DNA of 21,034 nucleotides from DAIMZM01 sp036733985 (GTDB lineage: Bacteria; Bacillota; Dehalobacteriia; UBA4068). Shown here piece after piece: positions 20,675-21,034 of this stretch (its first letter is position 1; every line of letters starts with the position of its first letter). The notes beneath the pieces were generated by a model, which was not told where the DNA came from, searched no databases, and worked only from the letters and a program-made list of their open reading frames with translations. The stretch is from assembly GCA_036733985.1 (NCBI GenBank), contig DAIMZM010000039.1, positions 1 through 21,034 on the forward strand. The letters are read 5' to 3'. The position numbers and the translations under genes were made by a program.

Positions 20675-21034
20675 ATGGCTATTGTTGTACAAAAGTTTGG
20701 CGGCAGTTCGGTGGGCAACCCCGAGCGGATGCAGCGGGTGGCCCGGCGCATTGCCGAAAGCAGCGCTGCCGGGAATCAAGTGGCGGTGGTGGTTTCCGCC
20801 ATGGGCGATACCACGGATGATCTGATCGCTTTATGCAGCCAAGTCTGCAAGAACCCCACCCGCCGGGAAATGGATATGCTCCTTTCCACCGGTGAGCAGC
20901 AATCCATTGCCTTATTGGCCATGACCCTGCTGGATCTGGGCTATCCGGCCATCTCCCTCACCGGCGCTCAGGCCGGCTATCTTACCGACGGCAATTACAG
21001 CAAGGCCCGCATCCTGGGCATCAACAATAACCGG
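20675..21034 (+). CDS. lysC: Aspartate kinase, N-terminal part (runs off the window)
   Basis: The first 120 residues of aspartate kinase, which phosphorylates aspartate at the entry of Lys/Thr/Met synthesis. The start AIVVQKFGGSSV carries the KFGGSS nucleotide-binding motif. VVVSAMGDTTDDLI and MDMLLSTGEQQSIALLAM, with the substrate-binding STGEQ, follow in the usual order, as does LTGAQAGYLTD. The frame stays open to the last base, so the C-terminal regulatory ACT domains are not seen. The ribosome site GTGGAGG lies at the end of hom, 1 base separates the genes, and translation is probably coupled. Confidence 0.95.
   Translation, partial: MAIVVQKFGGSSVGNPERMQRVARRIAESSAAGNQVAVVVSAMGDTTDDLIALCSQVCKNPTRREMDMLLSTGEQQSIALLAMTLLDLGYPAISLTGAQAGYLTDGNYSKARILGINNNR

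Overview
The window is GC-rich bacterial DNA from what looks like an anaerobic Bacillota (Firmicutes), most likely class Clostridia. The evidence is strong GGAGG-type ribosome binding sites, sigma-A promoters with 17-base spacers, U-tailed hairpin terminators, a collagen-like (BclA-type) surface protein, a stalk-domain secreted protease, an oxygen-sensitive glycyl radical enzyme with its activase, and B12-dependent methylmalonyl-CoA mutase. I cannot name the species.

Layout. 1-71 is the tail of an unidentified gene. 212-1705 (-) is a stand-alone MurE-like ligase and 1869-2168 (-) a small MGMT-type alkyltransferase domain protein. 2412-3992 (+) is a secreted trypsin-like protease with two N-terminal stalk motifs. 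4369-5375 (+) is a collagen-like protein gene carrying a frameshift and an abrupt loss of its C-terminal domain. It converges on 5299-6528 (-), an OxlT-type MFS transporter. That transporter has a 240-base leader with a promoter, a 27-codon leader peptide and mutually exclusive hairpins, which I read as a ribosome-mediated attenuator. 6840-7663 (-) holds a small GIY-YIG-like protein and a DUF6530-like protein. 7976-8737 (+) is a DUF3298-type lipoprotein behind an unusual set of hairpins and two matching -10 boxes.

8836-15157 (+) is a methylmalonyl-CoA module: mutA and mutB in one operon closed by a terminator, then a MITE-like inverted-repeat element, then the MeaB chaperone GTPase and a TetR regulator. 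15337-18629 (+) is a glycyl radical activase and a glycyl radical enzyme very close to trans-4-hydroxy-L-proline dehydratase (HypD). 18963-19226 is rpsT (S20), preceded by a palindromic intergenic repeat. 19363 to the end is homoserine dehydrogenase followed by the start of aspartate kinase, the entry to Thr/Met/Lys synthesis.

How the genes fit together. MutAB plus MeaB interconvert succinyl-CoA and methylmalonyl-CoA (propionate metabolism). The HypD-like pair would feed hydroxyproline, a collagen breakdown product, into proline fermentation. Hom and LysC are biosynthetic. No epimerase, methylmalonyl-CoA decarboxylase or pyrroline-5-carboxylate reductase is present here, so those partners must lie elsewhere. 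The least expected finding is the attenuator with its Ile/Leu/Val-rich leader peptide controlling an MFS transporter.
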